Shown here: one piece after another, positions 53,187-63,149 of the stretch | Numbering within the stretch: the first letter of the stretch is position 1 | Layout: each line of letters starts with the position of its first letter | From: Pseudomonas sp. MYb327 | Lineage (GTDB): Bacteria > Pseudomonadota > Gammaproteobacteria > Pseudomonadales > Pseudomonadaceae | Assembly (NCBI RefSeq): GCF_040438925.1 | Contig: NZ_CP159258.1 | Coordinates: 3,114,001-3,178,000 of the forward strand | Direction of reading: 5' to 3' | DNA length: 64,000 nt | Position numbers and translations under genes: made by a program | Notes under the pieces: model-generated | Database searches by the model: none | What the model was told of the DNA's origin: nothing | The model's input: the letters and a program-made list of their open reading frames with translations, nothing else

Positions 53187-53741
53187 GTTTCACTCTCCCT
53201 AAAGACCAGCCGCAAAACAGTCAGGCAATAGCGGGCCGTGACCGCGAGACACTTTTGGCAGGGTGAGAAAAACGAAACTGAAACGCTGCACGACAAACAA
53301 GCCGACGCAGTTTTATTAGGATTTATTGTGAGATGAGCAGGAATGAGATTCCTGTCTTGTTGGAGAGTTGCTATACAGCGCAGTAACGAGACTGGCTAAA
53401 CCCGTGGCAGAGCGGGCGTCGTCATTGGCGACACTAGATTCCACGGATTGGAGTGTCAAGCCTCTGCATTGAACAATTAAATGACGTCAAATATGTACCG
53501 GTCTTTACATTGGATCCATTTCGAGAATGCACACTCAACTCGCCATCAACTACTTATTTTTTATGGAAGTTTTTATTTTTAATAATTAAATGAACTTTGT
53601 ATCGGATTTTAGATAATTCTGAATTTCATTCTGCAAAGATTAAAAAAATATAAGTAGGTCTTCCCGAGCGACATTGCATTCATGATCCACAAACAAAAAC
53701 GCCCCGACCAAAGTCGGGGCGTTTTCATGTGCGGCTAAGGC
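53187..53741. promoter_or_regulatory. AT-rich intergenic region upstream of the polysaccharide-type operon
   Basis: 555 bp with no supported gene. The part at about 53540-53660 is strikingly A+T-rich for this genome, with T- and A-tracts (TTTTTATTTTTAATAATTAA). This is the kind of DNA that MvaT/MvaU xenogeneic silencers coat. The minus-strand operon promoter should lie between 53190 and 53500, but I cannot pin a convincing -35/-10 or -24/-12. Confidence 0.5.
53696..53727 (-). terminator. Terminator of gapB
   Basis: CGCCCCGAC and GTCGGGGCG pair around CAAA; on the minus strand TTTTTGTTT follows. It lies 15 bases past the gapB stop. Confidence 0.9.
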
Positions 53742-55190
53742 TTAGCGCGGGAATGCTGGCGGGTTAACACCAGCCATGTCTTCCATCACGCGAACCACCT
53801 GACAGCTGTAACCGAATTCGTTGTCGTACCAGACGTACAGAACAACGCGATTATCCTGGGTAATGGTCGCTTCAGCGTCCACAACACCTGCGTGGCGCGA
53901 GCCAACGAAGTCGGTGGAAACCACTTCCTGCGAATTGACGTAGTCGATTTGCTTATGCAGATCGGAGTGCATGGCCATCTGGCGCAGGTACTCGTTGATC
54001 TCTTCGCGGGTGGTAGCCTTTTCCAGGTTCAGGTTCAGGATGGCCATCGACACGTTCGGCGTAGGTACGCGAATCGCGTTGCCGGTCAGCTTGCCCTTCA
54101 ACACTGGCAGTGCCTTGGCGGCTGCTGTGGCGGCACCGGTCTCGGTGATTACCATGTTCAGCGGCGCGGCGCGGCCACGACGGCTGCCCTTGTGGAAGTT
54201 GTCGATCAGGTTCTGGTCGTTGGTGAACGAGTGAACGGTTTCAACGTGACCGTTGACGATGCCGTACTTGTCATTCACGGCTTTCAGCACCGGCACGATG
54301 GCGTTGGTGGTGCAGGAAGCGGCCGAGATGATCTTGTCATCCGGGGTGATATCGCCATGGTTGATGCCGTGAACGATGTTCTTCAGCGCGCCCTTGCCAG
54401 GTGCAGTGAGGATCACGCGGGCAGCGCCCGGGCAGGCCAGGTGTTGGCCCAGACCGTCAGCGTCACGCCATACACCGGTGTTGTCGACGATCAGAGCGTT
54501 TTCGATGCCGTACTGGGTGTAATCGACTTCGGCCGGGCTCTTGGCGTAGATAACCTGGATCAGGTTGCCGTTGGCAGTGATGGTGTTGTTGTCTTCGTCG
54601 ATGGTGATGGTGCCGTCGAACGGACCATGAACCGAGTCACGACGCAGCAGGCTGGCACGTTTGACCAGATCGTTCTCGGCGCCCTTGCGGACAACGATGG
54701 CGCGCAGACGCAGGCCGTCGCCACCACCGGTTTTCTCGATCAGGATGCGTGCCAGCAGACGGCCGATACGACCGAAACCGTACAGGACAACGTCGGTGCC
54801 TTTGCGGGCGGAAGCGTTCTGTTGACCAACTACGTCGGCCATTTCATCACGGACGAACTGCTCGGCAGTACGGCCATTGGCTTCAGCCTTGAATTTGGAG
54901 GCCAGCTTGCCCAGGTCTACCGAAGCGGCGCCGAGCTTGAGCTCGCTCATCGCTTTGAGCAGCGGGAATGTTTCGTGGACGGACAGCTCGCTGTCGTCGG
55001 ACTGACGGTGACGAGCAAAGCGGTGAGCTTTGAGAATCGCAATGACTGAACGATTGATCAGGCTGCGGCCATAGATCGAGCTCACCACGTTGTTATTGCG
55101 GTAGAGCTGACCGATAAGCGGAATCATCGCTTCTGCGAGTGCTTCACGGTCGATCCATTCACCAAGACACTGGTCGGGCTTCTGAGTCAC
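53742..55190 (-). CDS. gapB: Glyceraldehyde-3-phosphate dehydrogenase, long pseudomonad type
   Basis: About 482 residues from GTG at 55190 (MTQKPDQCLGEWIDREAL), preferred because GGAAGG lies five bases upstream; an ATG at 55205 adds five residues. An N-terminal extension of about 120 residues precedes the NAD-binding VVLYGFGRIGRLLARIL. The catalytic site is SAASCTTNAIVPVLKA. The phosphate-binding RRGRAAPLNMVITETGAA and YDNEFGYSCQVVR are typical. In pseudomonads this second Gap is thought to serve the gluconeogenic direction. Its 5' region contains two HexR-like sites. Confidence 0.93.
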   Translation of the reverse strand: MTQKPDQCLGEWIDREALAEAMIPLIGQLYRNNNVVSSIYGRSLINRSVIAILKAHRFARHRQSDDSELSVHETFPLLKAMSELKLGAASVDLGKLASKFKAEANGRTAEQFVRDEMADVVGQQNASARKGTDVVLYGFGRIGRLLARILIEKTGGGDGLRLRAIVVRKGAENDLVKRASLLRRDSVHGPFDGTITIDEDNNTITANGNLIQVIYAKSPAEVDYTQYGIENALIVDNTGVWRDADGLGQHLACPGAARVILTAPGKGALKNIVHGINHGDITPDDKIISAASCTTNAIVPVLKAVNDKYGIVNGHVETVHSFTNDQNLIDNFHKGSRRGRAAPLNMVITETGAATAAAKALPVLKGKLTGNAIRVPTPNVSMAILNLNLEKATTREEINEYLRQMAMHSDLHKQIDYVNSQEVVSTDFVGSRHAGVVDAEATITQDNRVVLYVWYDNEFGYSCQVVRVMEDMAGVNPPAFPR

Positions 55191-55567
55191 GGGAACCTTC
55201 CACATGTAGGGGCAGAAAAAAGGGGCTACATTATGCCGCCGAGTGACTCGTGTAGCAATGCGCGCTTGTCGCTCTTCCCGTAACAAAATCCCGATCAAAA
55301 AAATCACGCCCCTCTGAAGCCCAGTAAAACCGGGGCCTCCAGCGTCGTCAATTTTTTGGGGACAGCGCAACCTTGTCCGTAACCATCCGTAACACTGGTT
55401 GTTTTTGCCACTACATATTCGCGAATTATCAGTAAAAAACAGCGCGATTTTGTCTTTACCACTACATTTCGCCTTACCCGCGTAATAGACACATCTGCAA
55501 CTGACAGCCGGCACCCGAGGCCGCTACAATTACCGACTTTGTCGCAACGCTTGGAGCTCAACCTTCC
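55191..55567. promoter_or_regulatory. Intergenic region between divergent gapB and mfd
   Basis: About 377 bp without a gene. It contains the two HexR-like sites listed separately and must hold promoters in both directions. The gapB leader side is long (at least 200 bp to the first HexR-like site). No further motif is assigned. Confidence 0.5.
55399..55466. promoter_or_regulatory. Two HexR-like operator sites upstream of gapB
   Basis: TTGT-N7-ACTACA occurs at 55399-55415 and again at 55450-55466, spaced 51 bp, about five helical turns, in the same orientation. HexR of pseudomonads is reported to bind TTGT-N7/8-ACAA-type sites and controls glucose catabolic genes including gap. Confidence 0.55.
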
Positions 55568-58500
55568 GTGCCCGTTCTGCGTCTACCGCTACTCCCTGCC
55601 GCGGCAGGTAAACAGCACTGGGGCAACCTGCCCGGTGCCGCCCTGAGCCTGGCCATTGCCGAGGCCGCCAGCGCTGCCAAGCGCTTTACCTTGCTGCTGA
55701 CCGCCGACAGCCAAAGTGCCGAACGGCTGGAACAGGAGCTGAGTTTCTTCGCCCCGGATTTGCCCGTGCTGCATTTCCCCGACTGGGAAACCTTGCCCTA
55801 CGACCTGTTCTCGCCGCACCAGGACATCATTTCCCAGCGCATCTCGGCTCTTTATAGATTGCCGGAGCTGAGTCATGGCGTGTTGGTGGTGCCGATCACC
55901 ACAGCCCTGCACCGACTCGCGCCGACCAAATTTCTGCTCGGCAGCAGCCTGGTCCTGGATGTCGGCCAGAAACTCGACGTCGAACAAATGCGCACCCGCC
56001 TCGAAGCCACCGGTTATCGCTACGTCGATACCGTTTATGAGCATGGCGAATTCACCGTGCGCGGCTCGCTGATCGATCTGTTCCCGATGGGCAGCAAACT
56101 GCCTTACCGGATCGACCTGTTCGACGACGAAATCGAAACCCTGCGCACCTTTGACCCGGAGAACCAGCGTTCCATCGACAAGGTCGACTCGGTCAAGCTG
56201 CTGCCGGCCAAGGAATTCCCACTGCAGAAAGAGGCGGTCACCCGCTTCAAGGCGCGGTTCCGCGAGCGTTTCGACGTCGACTTCCGACGTTGTCCGATCT
56301 TTCAGGATTTGAGCAGCGGGATTACCCCGGCCGGTATCGAGTACTACTTGCCGTTGTTCTTCGAAGAGACGTCGACGCTGTTCGATTACCTGCCTCAGGA
56401 CACGCAAGTGTTCTCATTGCCAGGCATCGAACAGGCAGCGGAAAACTTCTGGAACGACGTGCGCAATCGCTATGAAGAGCGGCGTGTCGATCCGGCCCGT
56501 CCTTTATTACCGCCCGCCGAACTGTTCCTGCCGGTTGAAGACTGCTTTGCCCGCCTGAAAAACTGGCCGCGCGTGGTAGCGAGTCAACAGGACGTGGAAA
56601 GCGGCGCCGGCCGCGAACGCTTCCCCGCGCGGGAACTGCCGAACCTGGCGATCGAAGCCAAGGCCACCCAGCCATTGGCGGCGCTGGCCGGTTTCCTCGA
56701 CGAATTCCCCGGTCGCGTGCTGTTTACCGCCGAGTCTGCTGGCCGACGCGAAGTGCTGCTGGAGCTGCTGGAACGTTTGAAGCTGCGACCGAAGACCGTC
56801 GACAGCTGGCCCGACTTTGTTGCCGGCAAAGAGCGCCTGGCAATCACCATTGCGCCGCTGGATGAAGGTCTGGTGCTGGACGATCCGGCCCTGGCGCTGG
56901 TTGCCGAAAGCCCATTGTTCGGCCAGCGCGTAATGCAACGCCGTCGCCGCGAGAAACGCGCCGACGCCAACAACGACGCTGTCATCAAGAACCTCACCGA
57001 GCTGCGCGAAGGCGCGCCGGTGGTGCATATCGACCACGGTGTCGGCCGCTACCTCGGTCTCGCAACGCTGGAAATCGACAGCCAGGCCGCCGAATTCCTC
57101 GCGCTGGAATATGCCGAGGGCGCCAAGCTCTACGTGCCGGTGGCCAACTTGCATTTGATTGCCCGCTACACCGGCAGCGACGATGCCCTCGCCCCGTTGC
57201 ACCGCCTCGGTTCCGAGACCTGGCAGAAAGCCAAGCGCAAAGCCGCCGAACAGGTGCGCGACGTGGCGGCTGAATTGCTCGACATCTATGCGCGTCGCGC
57301 CGCTCGAGAAGGTTATGCCTTCGCCGACCCGAAAGCCGATTACGCCACCTTCAGCGCCGGTTTCCCGTTCGAAGAAACACCCGACCAGCAAACCACCATC
57401 GAAGCGGTGCGCGAAGACATGCTCGCGCCAAAACCGATGGACCGACTGGTGTGCGGCGACGTTGGCTTCGGCAAGACCGAAGTGGCCATGCGCGCGGCGT
57501 TCATTGCGGTGCATGGCGGTCGCCAAGTGGCCATCCTGGTGCCAACCACCCTGCTCGCCCAGCAGCACTACAACAGCTTCCGCGACCGTTTCGCCGACTG
57601 GCCGGTGACCGTGGAAGTGATGAGCCGCTTCAAGTCGGCCAAGGAAGTGAACGCTGCGGTCGCCGATCTGGCCGAAGGCAAGATCGACATCGTCATCGGC
57701 ACGCACAAGCTGCTGCAGGACGACGTGAAGATCAAAAACCTGGGTCTGGTAATCATTGATGAAGAGCACCGCTTCGGTGTCCGTCAGAAGGAACAGCTCA
57801 AGGCCCTGCGCAGCGAAGTCGACATCCTGACCCTGACCGCCACGCCGATTCCGCGCACGCTGAACATGGCCGTGTCGGGCATGCGCGACCTGTCGATCAT
57901 CGCCACTCCACCGGCCCGACGCCTGTCGGTCCGCACGTTTGTCATGGAGCAGAACAAGAGCACGGTCAAAGAAGCGTTGCTCCGCGAGCTCCTGCGTGGC
58001 GGCCAGGTCTACTACCTGCACAACGACGTGAAGACCATCGAGAAATGTGCGGCCGACCTCGCCGAACTGGTGCCGGAAGCGCGGATCGGCATCGGCCACG
58101 GGCAGATGCGCGAACGTGAACTCGAACAGGTGATGAGCGACTTCTACCACAAGCGCTTCAACGTGCTGATCGCCTCGACCATCATCGAGACCGGCATCGA
58201 CGTGCCGAGCGCCAACACCATCATCATCGAGCGCGCCGACAAGTTCGGCCTCGCTCAATTGCACCAGTTGCGCGGCCGCGTTGGACGCAGTCACCACCAG
58301 GCGTACGCCTATTTGTTAACGCCGCCGCGCCAGCAAATCACCCCGGACGCCGAGAAGCGCCTGGAAGCGATCGCTAACACCCAGGACCTCGGTGCGGGCT
58401 TCGTGCTCGCCACCAACGACCTGGAAATCCGTGGTGCCGGCGAACTGCTCGGCGACGGTCAGAGCGGGCAGATCCAGGCCGTTGGTTTCACGCTGTACAT

Positions 58501-59017
58501 GGAAATGCTCGAACGCGCGGTGAAGTCGATCCGCAAGGGCGAACAACCGAACCTCGATCAGCCGCTGGGCGGTGGTCCGGAAGTCAACCTGCGCGTACCG
58601 GCGTTGATTCCCGAAGACTATCTGCCGGACGTACACGCACGTCTGATTCTCTACAAGCGCATCGCCTCGGCCACCGATGAGGAAGGCTTGAAGGATCTGC
58701 AAGTGGAGATGATCGACCGCTTCGGCCTGTTGCCGGAGCCGACCAAGAATCTGATGCGCATCACTGCGCTGAAATTGCAGGCGGAGTTGCTGGGCATCAA
58801 AAAAGTCGATGGCGGCCCGCAGGGTGGTCGAATCGAGTTCGCCGCACAGACGCCGGTCGACCCGCTGACGCTGATCAAGCTGATCCAGAGCCAGCCAAAA
58901 CGCTACAAATTCGAAGGGGCCACGATGTTTAAGTTTCAGGTTCCGATGGAGCGCCCGGAAGAGCGCTTTAATACTGTAGAGGCGCTGTTCGAGCACCTCA
59001 TTCCGAAAACTGCTTGA
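55568..59017 (+). CDS. mfd: Transcription-repair coupling factor
   Basis: Removes stalled RNA polymerase and recruits UvrA. 1149 residues, start GTG at 55568. UvrB-homology region about 1-350. RNA-polymerase-interaction domain about 475-545, with VHIDHGVGRYLGLATLE and YAEGAKLYVPVANLHLI. Translocase domains with GDVGFGKTEVAMRAAF, DEEHRFGVRQKEQ, TLTATPIPRTLNMAVSGMRD and LRGRVGRSHHQAYAYLL. TRCF C-terminal domain about 1000-1110. With uvrB at 10869, two nucleotide-excision-repair genes lie in this window. Confidence 0.97.
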   Translation: MPVLRLPLLPAAAGKQHWGNLPGAALSLAIAEAASAAKRFTLLLTADSQSAERLEQELSFFAPDLPVLHFPDWETLPYDLFSPHQDIISQRISALYRLPELSHGVLVVPITTALHRLAPTKFLLGSSLVLDVGQKLDVEQMRTRLEATGYRYVDTVYEHGEFTVRGSLIDLFPMGSKLPYRIDLFDDEIETLRTFDPENQRSIDKVDSVKLLPAKEFPLQKEAVTRFKARFRERFDVDFRRCPIFQDLSSGITPAGIEYYLPLFFEETSTLFDYLPQDTQVFSLPGIEQAAENFWNDVRNRYEERRVDPARPLLPPAELFLPVEDCFARLKNWPRVVASQQDVESGAGRERFPARELPNLAIEAKATQPLAALAGFLDEFPGRVLFTAESAGRREVLLELLERLKLRPKTVDSWPDFVAGKERLAITIAPLDEGLVLDDPALALVAESPLFGQRVMQRRRREKRADANNDAVIKNLTELREGAPVVHIDHGVGRYLGLATLEIDSQAAEFLALEYAEGAKLYVPVANLHLIARYTGSDDALAPLHRLGSETWQKAKRKAAEQVRDVAAELLDIYARRAAREGYAFADPKADYATFSAGFPFEETPDQQTTIEAVREDMLAPKPMDRLVCGDVGFGKTEVAMRAAFIAVHGGRQVAILVPTTLLAQQHYNSFRDRFADWPVTVEVMSRFKSAKEVNAAVADLAEGKIDIVIGTHKLLQDDVKIKNLGLVIIDEEHRFGVRQKEQLKALRSEVDILTLTATPIPRTLNMAVSGMRDLSIIATPPARRLSVRTFVMEQNKSTVKEALLRELLRGGQVYYLHNDVKTIEKCAADLAELVPEARIGIGHGQMRERELEQVMSDFYHKRFNVLIASTIIETGIDVPSANTIIIERADKFGLAQLHQLRGRVGRSHHQAYAYLLTPPRQQITPDAEKRLEAIANTQDLGAGFVLATNDLEIRGAGELLGDGQSGQIQAVGFTLYMEMLERAVKSIRKGEQPNLDQPLGGGPEVNLRVPALIPEDYLPDVHARLILYKRIASATDEEGLKDLQVEMIDRFGLLPEPTKNLMRITALKLQAELLGIKKVDGGPQGGRIEFAAQTPVDPLTLIKLIQSQPKRYKFEGATMFKFQVPMERPEERFNTVEALFEHLIPKTA

Positions 59018-59027
59018 AGGACGCCGC

Positions 59028-59594
59028 ATGCGCCTGTTCCGCTCACTGACCTTGTTGATGACCTTGGTCGCCCCTTCGGTTTTTGCCGATGATCTGTATC
59101 AGATTGAAATGATCCTGGTGCGGCAAAATGCCGTACCGGCGATTGTCAGCCGTGCCGCGCCGGAAGACTGGGCCGCTGGCGCGCAAGTCGTCAGCCCCGA
59201 CAGCCTGCGTACGCCGAGCCTCAATGGCGAAGTGGAAAAGCTGACCGCCAGCAACGACTACACCGTGTTGCTGCATAAAGCCTGGCAGCAAAACCTTGGC
59301 GAGGAAGCCACCAAAGTCGCGATCAGTGACGGCAAGGAACAATTTGGCCAATTCCCCATCGAGGGCACGCTGAGCATGAAACTCGGGCGTTTCACCGACG
59401 TCGATGCCGACTTCTGGGTCAACCAGTTCAACAACGATGGGCTGGTGACCGCCAGCGAACGCCTGAAAACCGAAAGCCACACCAAAAACGGACAGCTGAA
59501 TTTCCTCGACGCTGGCCATCTCGGCCTGCTGATCAAGATCACTTCGCTGACCGCCCCGGCACCCCGAGCAGCTCCCGAAGAAATTCCGGACTGA
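59028..59594 (+). CDS. csiV: CsiV-family peptidoglycan-binding protein
   Basis: 188 residues with a signal peptide (LMTLVAPSVFADD). The mature start DDLYQIEMILVRQN and the segment QFGQFPIEGTLSMKLGRFTDVDADFWVNQF resemble CsiV, a periplasmic protein that in P. fluorescens-type and Shewanella/Vibrio relatives binds murein. Ribosome-binding site AAGGACG. It lies 10 bp after mfd and is probably co-transcribed, as I recall in P. aeruginosa. The symbol is by family. Confidence 0.78.
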   Translation: MRLFRSLTLLMTLVAPSVFADDLYQIEMILVRQNAVPAIVSRAAPEDWAAGAQVVSPDSLRTPSLNGEVEKLTASNDYTVLLHKAWQQNLGEEATKVAISDGKEQFGQFPIEGTLSMKLGRFTDVDADFWVNQFNNDGLVTASERLKTESHTKNGQLNFLDAGHLGLLIKITSLTAPAPRAAPEEIPD

Positions 59595-59604
59595 TTGAGT
59601 CCTT

Positions 59605-62295
59605 ATGTCAGCGACCCTGAGCAAACCCCTGGCACCATCCTGGGTCAGCCGATTCAAAGAACAGAGCCTGGAGCGGGGCCGTCGCTACGCTCTGGAAAAC
59701 CGCGTCAGGATTGTCGAGGTAGGCGACGCAACGATAACCGCGGCGTGCGAGGGCTCGGGCGGTAATGTTTACCGTCAGACCATTCGCCTGCGCGAATCGG
59801 CCAAAGGCACTTTGCTGATGATCGACGCCACCTGCTCTTGCCCGGTTCATAGCAATTGCAAACATTGCGCGGCGGTATTGCTCCAGGTGCAGGAAACCCT
59901 CGACTACCCCGCTGCCGCCAAAGATGCAGAGCTGCTGGAAAAACTCCAGGCGGTACTGGAAAACCGTCATCCAAAAGCACCGCCACAAGTGCTGGTAGAT
60001 AACGTGCAACCGGTACCGCGCCTGTGGCTGGCGAGTATCGAGTTCAGCGCTTTTGAACCGCGCAACGGCAGGATGCAGCGCTATATCCAGCACCGCGCGG
60101 CGCTGTCCTTCAGCTATCTGGATGAGTACGTTTCCGGGCAGAAAAATGCCGATATCCTGATTCGTCAGGAGACACAGACGCTGCGGATAAAACGTCACCC
60201 GGAAGTAGAACAGTCCTACAGGGAACGGCTGCGAATTCTCGGATTCAAAATCGCCACCCGCCAAAGCAAGGCTTTGCCGGAAAGCGCCGGCGAACTGTTT
60301 GAAATGGTCAACGACAGCGCGTGGCTGACTTTCACTCTCAACGAACTGCCGAAGTTGCGCACCCAGGGCTGGGAGCTCCAAATCAACGAAGATTTCGGCT
60401 TCGACCTGACTGCCGTGGACGACTGGTACGCCACGGTTGAACAGGCACCCGAGCGCGACTGGTTCGACCTGGAACTCGGCATCATCGTCAACGGCGAGCG
60501 ACTGAGTTTGCTGCCGATCCTGTTGAACCTGATGCGCTCCCACACCGAAATCCTCAACCCGGAACGCCTCGCCCGGCGGCGCGACGACGAGTTGATCCTG
60601 GTGAACATTCCCAACCGACCGAACTCCGAGTACGGCCCCTTGCAAGTGGCCTTGCCCTTCGGCCGCTTGAAACCGGTACTGGCAACTCTCGGCGAGTTCT
60701 ACCTGCAAGAACCGGGCGAAACAACGCTGCGCCTGAGCAAGGCTGATGCCACGCGCCTGAACCCGCTGGAAGACCTGCCATTACTGTGGGAGGGTGGCGA
60801 ACAGATCCGCACGTTTGCCCAACGCCTGCGGGACATCAGGGACTACACCGCCACGGTGCCGGAAGGCTTGAACGCGACGCTGCGCCCTTATCAGCTGGAA
60901 GGCCTGAGCTGGATGCAGTCATTGCGACAGCTGGAGGTCGGCGGAATCCTCGCGGATGACATGGGCCTGGGAAAAACCCTACAAACGCTGGCGCACGTTC
61001 TTACCGAAAAAAACGCCGGACGCCTGGATCGCCCGTGCATGGTGGTAATGCCCACCAGTTTGATCCCCAACTGGCTGGACGAAGCAGCACACTTCACGCC
61101 ACAGCTCAAAGTGCTGGCACTTTATGGCGCGAGTCGCAAAAAGCACTTTGACAATCTGGCCGCTTACGACCTGATCCTGACCACCTACGCGTTATTACCT
61201 AAAGACGTCGAACGCCTGGCGGCGCAGCCATTGCACCTATTGGTGCTGGATGAAGCGCAGTACATCAAGAACCCGAACAGCAAGGCCGCCCAGGCTGCTC
61301 GCGAGCTGAATGCGCGTCAGCGCCTGTGCCTGAGCGGTACGCCACTGGAGAACCACCTGGGCGAACTGTGGTCGCTGTTTCACTTTTTGCTACCCGGCTG
61401 GCTCGGCGATGTAAAAAGCTTCAACCGCGACTACCGCGTGCCGATTGAAAAGCGCACCAGCGAAGTCAGACTTCAGCACCTCAATGGTCGGATCAAACCC
61501 TTCCTGCTACGTCGCACCAAGGAACAGGTGGCCACCGAGTTGCCACCGAAAACCGAGATCATCCATTGGGTCGAGCTCAACGAGGCCCAGCGCGACGTGT
61601 ACGAAACCATGCGCCTAGCCATGGACAAGAAAGTCCGCGACGAGATCACCCGCAAAGGCGTGGCACGCAGTCAGATCATCATTCTTGAGGCGCTGCTGAA
61701 ATTGCGCCAAGTGTGCTGCGATTTGCGACTGGTCAACGACGCCCCCCCACCCGCTCGCGGCAGCACGTCGGGCAAGCTCGACAGCTTGATGGAAATGCTC
61801 GAAGAACTGTTCGAAGAAGGCCGGCGGATTCTGCTGTTCTCGCAGTTCACGTCGATGCTGGCGTTGATCGAGGTCGAACTGAAAAAGCGCGGTGTTGAAT
61901 ATGCCTTGCTGACTGGACAAACCCGAGACCGTCGCTCGCCGGTGAAAGACTTTCAAAGCGGCAAGCGTCAGATTTTTCTGATCAGCTTGAAGGCTGGCGG
62001 CGTAGGTTTGAACTTGACGGAAGCAGACACCGTGATCCATTACGATCCATGGTGGAACCCGGCGACGGAAAATCAGGCAACCGACCGCGCTTATCGCATC
62101 GGTCAGGAGAAGCCGGTGTTCGTGTACAAACTGATTGCGCGCGGCACCGTGGAAGAGAAGATTCAGCACCTGCAAAAGGAAAAATCCGACCTTGCGGCGG
62201 GCGTGCTGGATGGGCGTCAGGCTGGGGACTGGAAGTTGCAGAATGATGATATCGAGGCGTTGTTTGCGCCGTTGCCAGCGAAAATCGATAAGTAG
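59605..62295 (+). CDS. SNF2-family DEAD/DEAH-like helicase with SWIM zinc finger
   Basis: 896 residues. The SWIM zinc finger is CSCPVHSNCKHCAAVLL (about residues 74-90). A middle region of unknown fold follows (about 130-410). The SNF2 ATPase begins LRPYQLEGLSWMQSLRQLEVGGILADDMGLGKTLQTLAHVL. DEAQYIKNPNSKAAQAAR is motif II. Later motifs are LCLSGTPLENHLGELWSL, LLFSQFTSMLALIEVEL and QATDRAYRIGQEKPVFVYKL. It translocates on double-stranded DNA, remodelling protein-DNA complexes or RNA polymerase. Ten bp after csiV. I do not recall this gene between PA3003 and PA3004 in P. aeruginosa, so it may be an insertion here. Confidence 0.92.
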   Translation: MSATLSKPLAPSWVSRFKEQSLERGRRYALENRVRIVEVGDATITAACEGSGGNVYRQTIRLRESAKGTLLMIDATCSCPVHSNCKHCAAVLLQVQETLDYPAAAKDAELLEKLQAVLENRHPKAPPQVLVDNVQPVPRLWLASIEFSAFEPRNGRMQRYIQHRAALSFSYLDEYVSGQKNADILIRQETQTLRIKRHPEVEQSYRERLRILGFKIATRQSKALPESAGELFEMVNDSAWLTFTLNELPKLRTQGWELQINEDFGFDLTAVDDWYATVEQAPERDWFDLELGIIVNGERLSLLPILLNLMRSHTEILNPERLARRRDDELILVNIPNRPNSEYGPLQVALPFGRLKPVLATLGEFYLQEPGETTLRLSKADATRLNPLEDLPLLWEGGEQIRTFAQRLRDIRDYTATVPEGLNATLRPYQLEGLSWMQSLRQLEVGGILADDMGLGKTLQTLAHVLTEKNAGRLDRPCMVVMPTSLIPNWLDEAAHFTPQLKVLALYGASRKKHFDNLAAYDLILTTYALLPKDVERLAAQPLHLLVLDEAQYIKNPNSKAAQAARELNARQRLCLSGTPLENHLGELWSLFHFLLPGWLGDVKSFNRDYRVPIEKRTSEVRLQHLNGRIKPFLLRRTKEQVATELPPKTEIIHWVELNEAQRDVYETMRLAMDKKVRDEITRKGVARSQIIILEALLKLRQVCCDLRLVNDAPPPARGSTSGKLDSLMEMLEELFEEGRRILLFSQFTSMLALIEVELKKRGVEYALLTGQTRDRRSPVKDFQSGKRQIFLISLKAGGVGLNLTEADTVIHYDPWWNPATENQATDRAYRIGQEKPVFVYKLIARGTVEEKIQHLQKEKSDLAAGVLDGRQAGDWKLQNDDIEALFAPLPAKIDK

Positions 62296-62314
62296 TGACG
62301 GCAATTAAATCGTT

Positions 62315-62379
62315 ATCGCTGGCAAGCCAGCTCCTACAGGTTAAACGCAATTTTCTGTAGGAGTTGGCTTGAAGCGATA
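62315..62379. repeat. REPIN with one decayed arm
   Basis: ATCGCTGGCAAGCCAGCTCC is intact. The facing arm reads GTAGGAGTTGGCTTGAAGCG, with substitutions that break the full match. Confidence 0.7.
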
Positions 62380-62402
62380 CAGTCACTACGGTCTATCGAC
62401 GG

Positions 62403-63149
<747 letters not shown>

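Noticed and set aside
56507..58297. 596-residue open frame antisense to mfd
   Set aside because: A shadow of GC-rich coding sequence: composition follows the third-codon bias of mfd, with no motif, ribosome-binding site or family resemblance.
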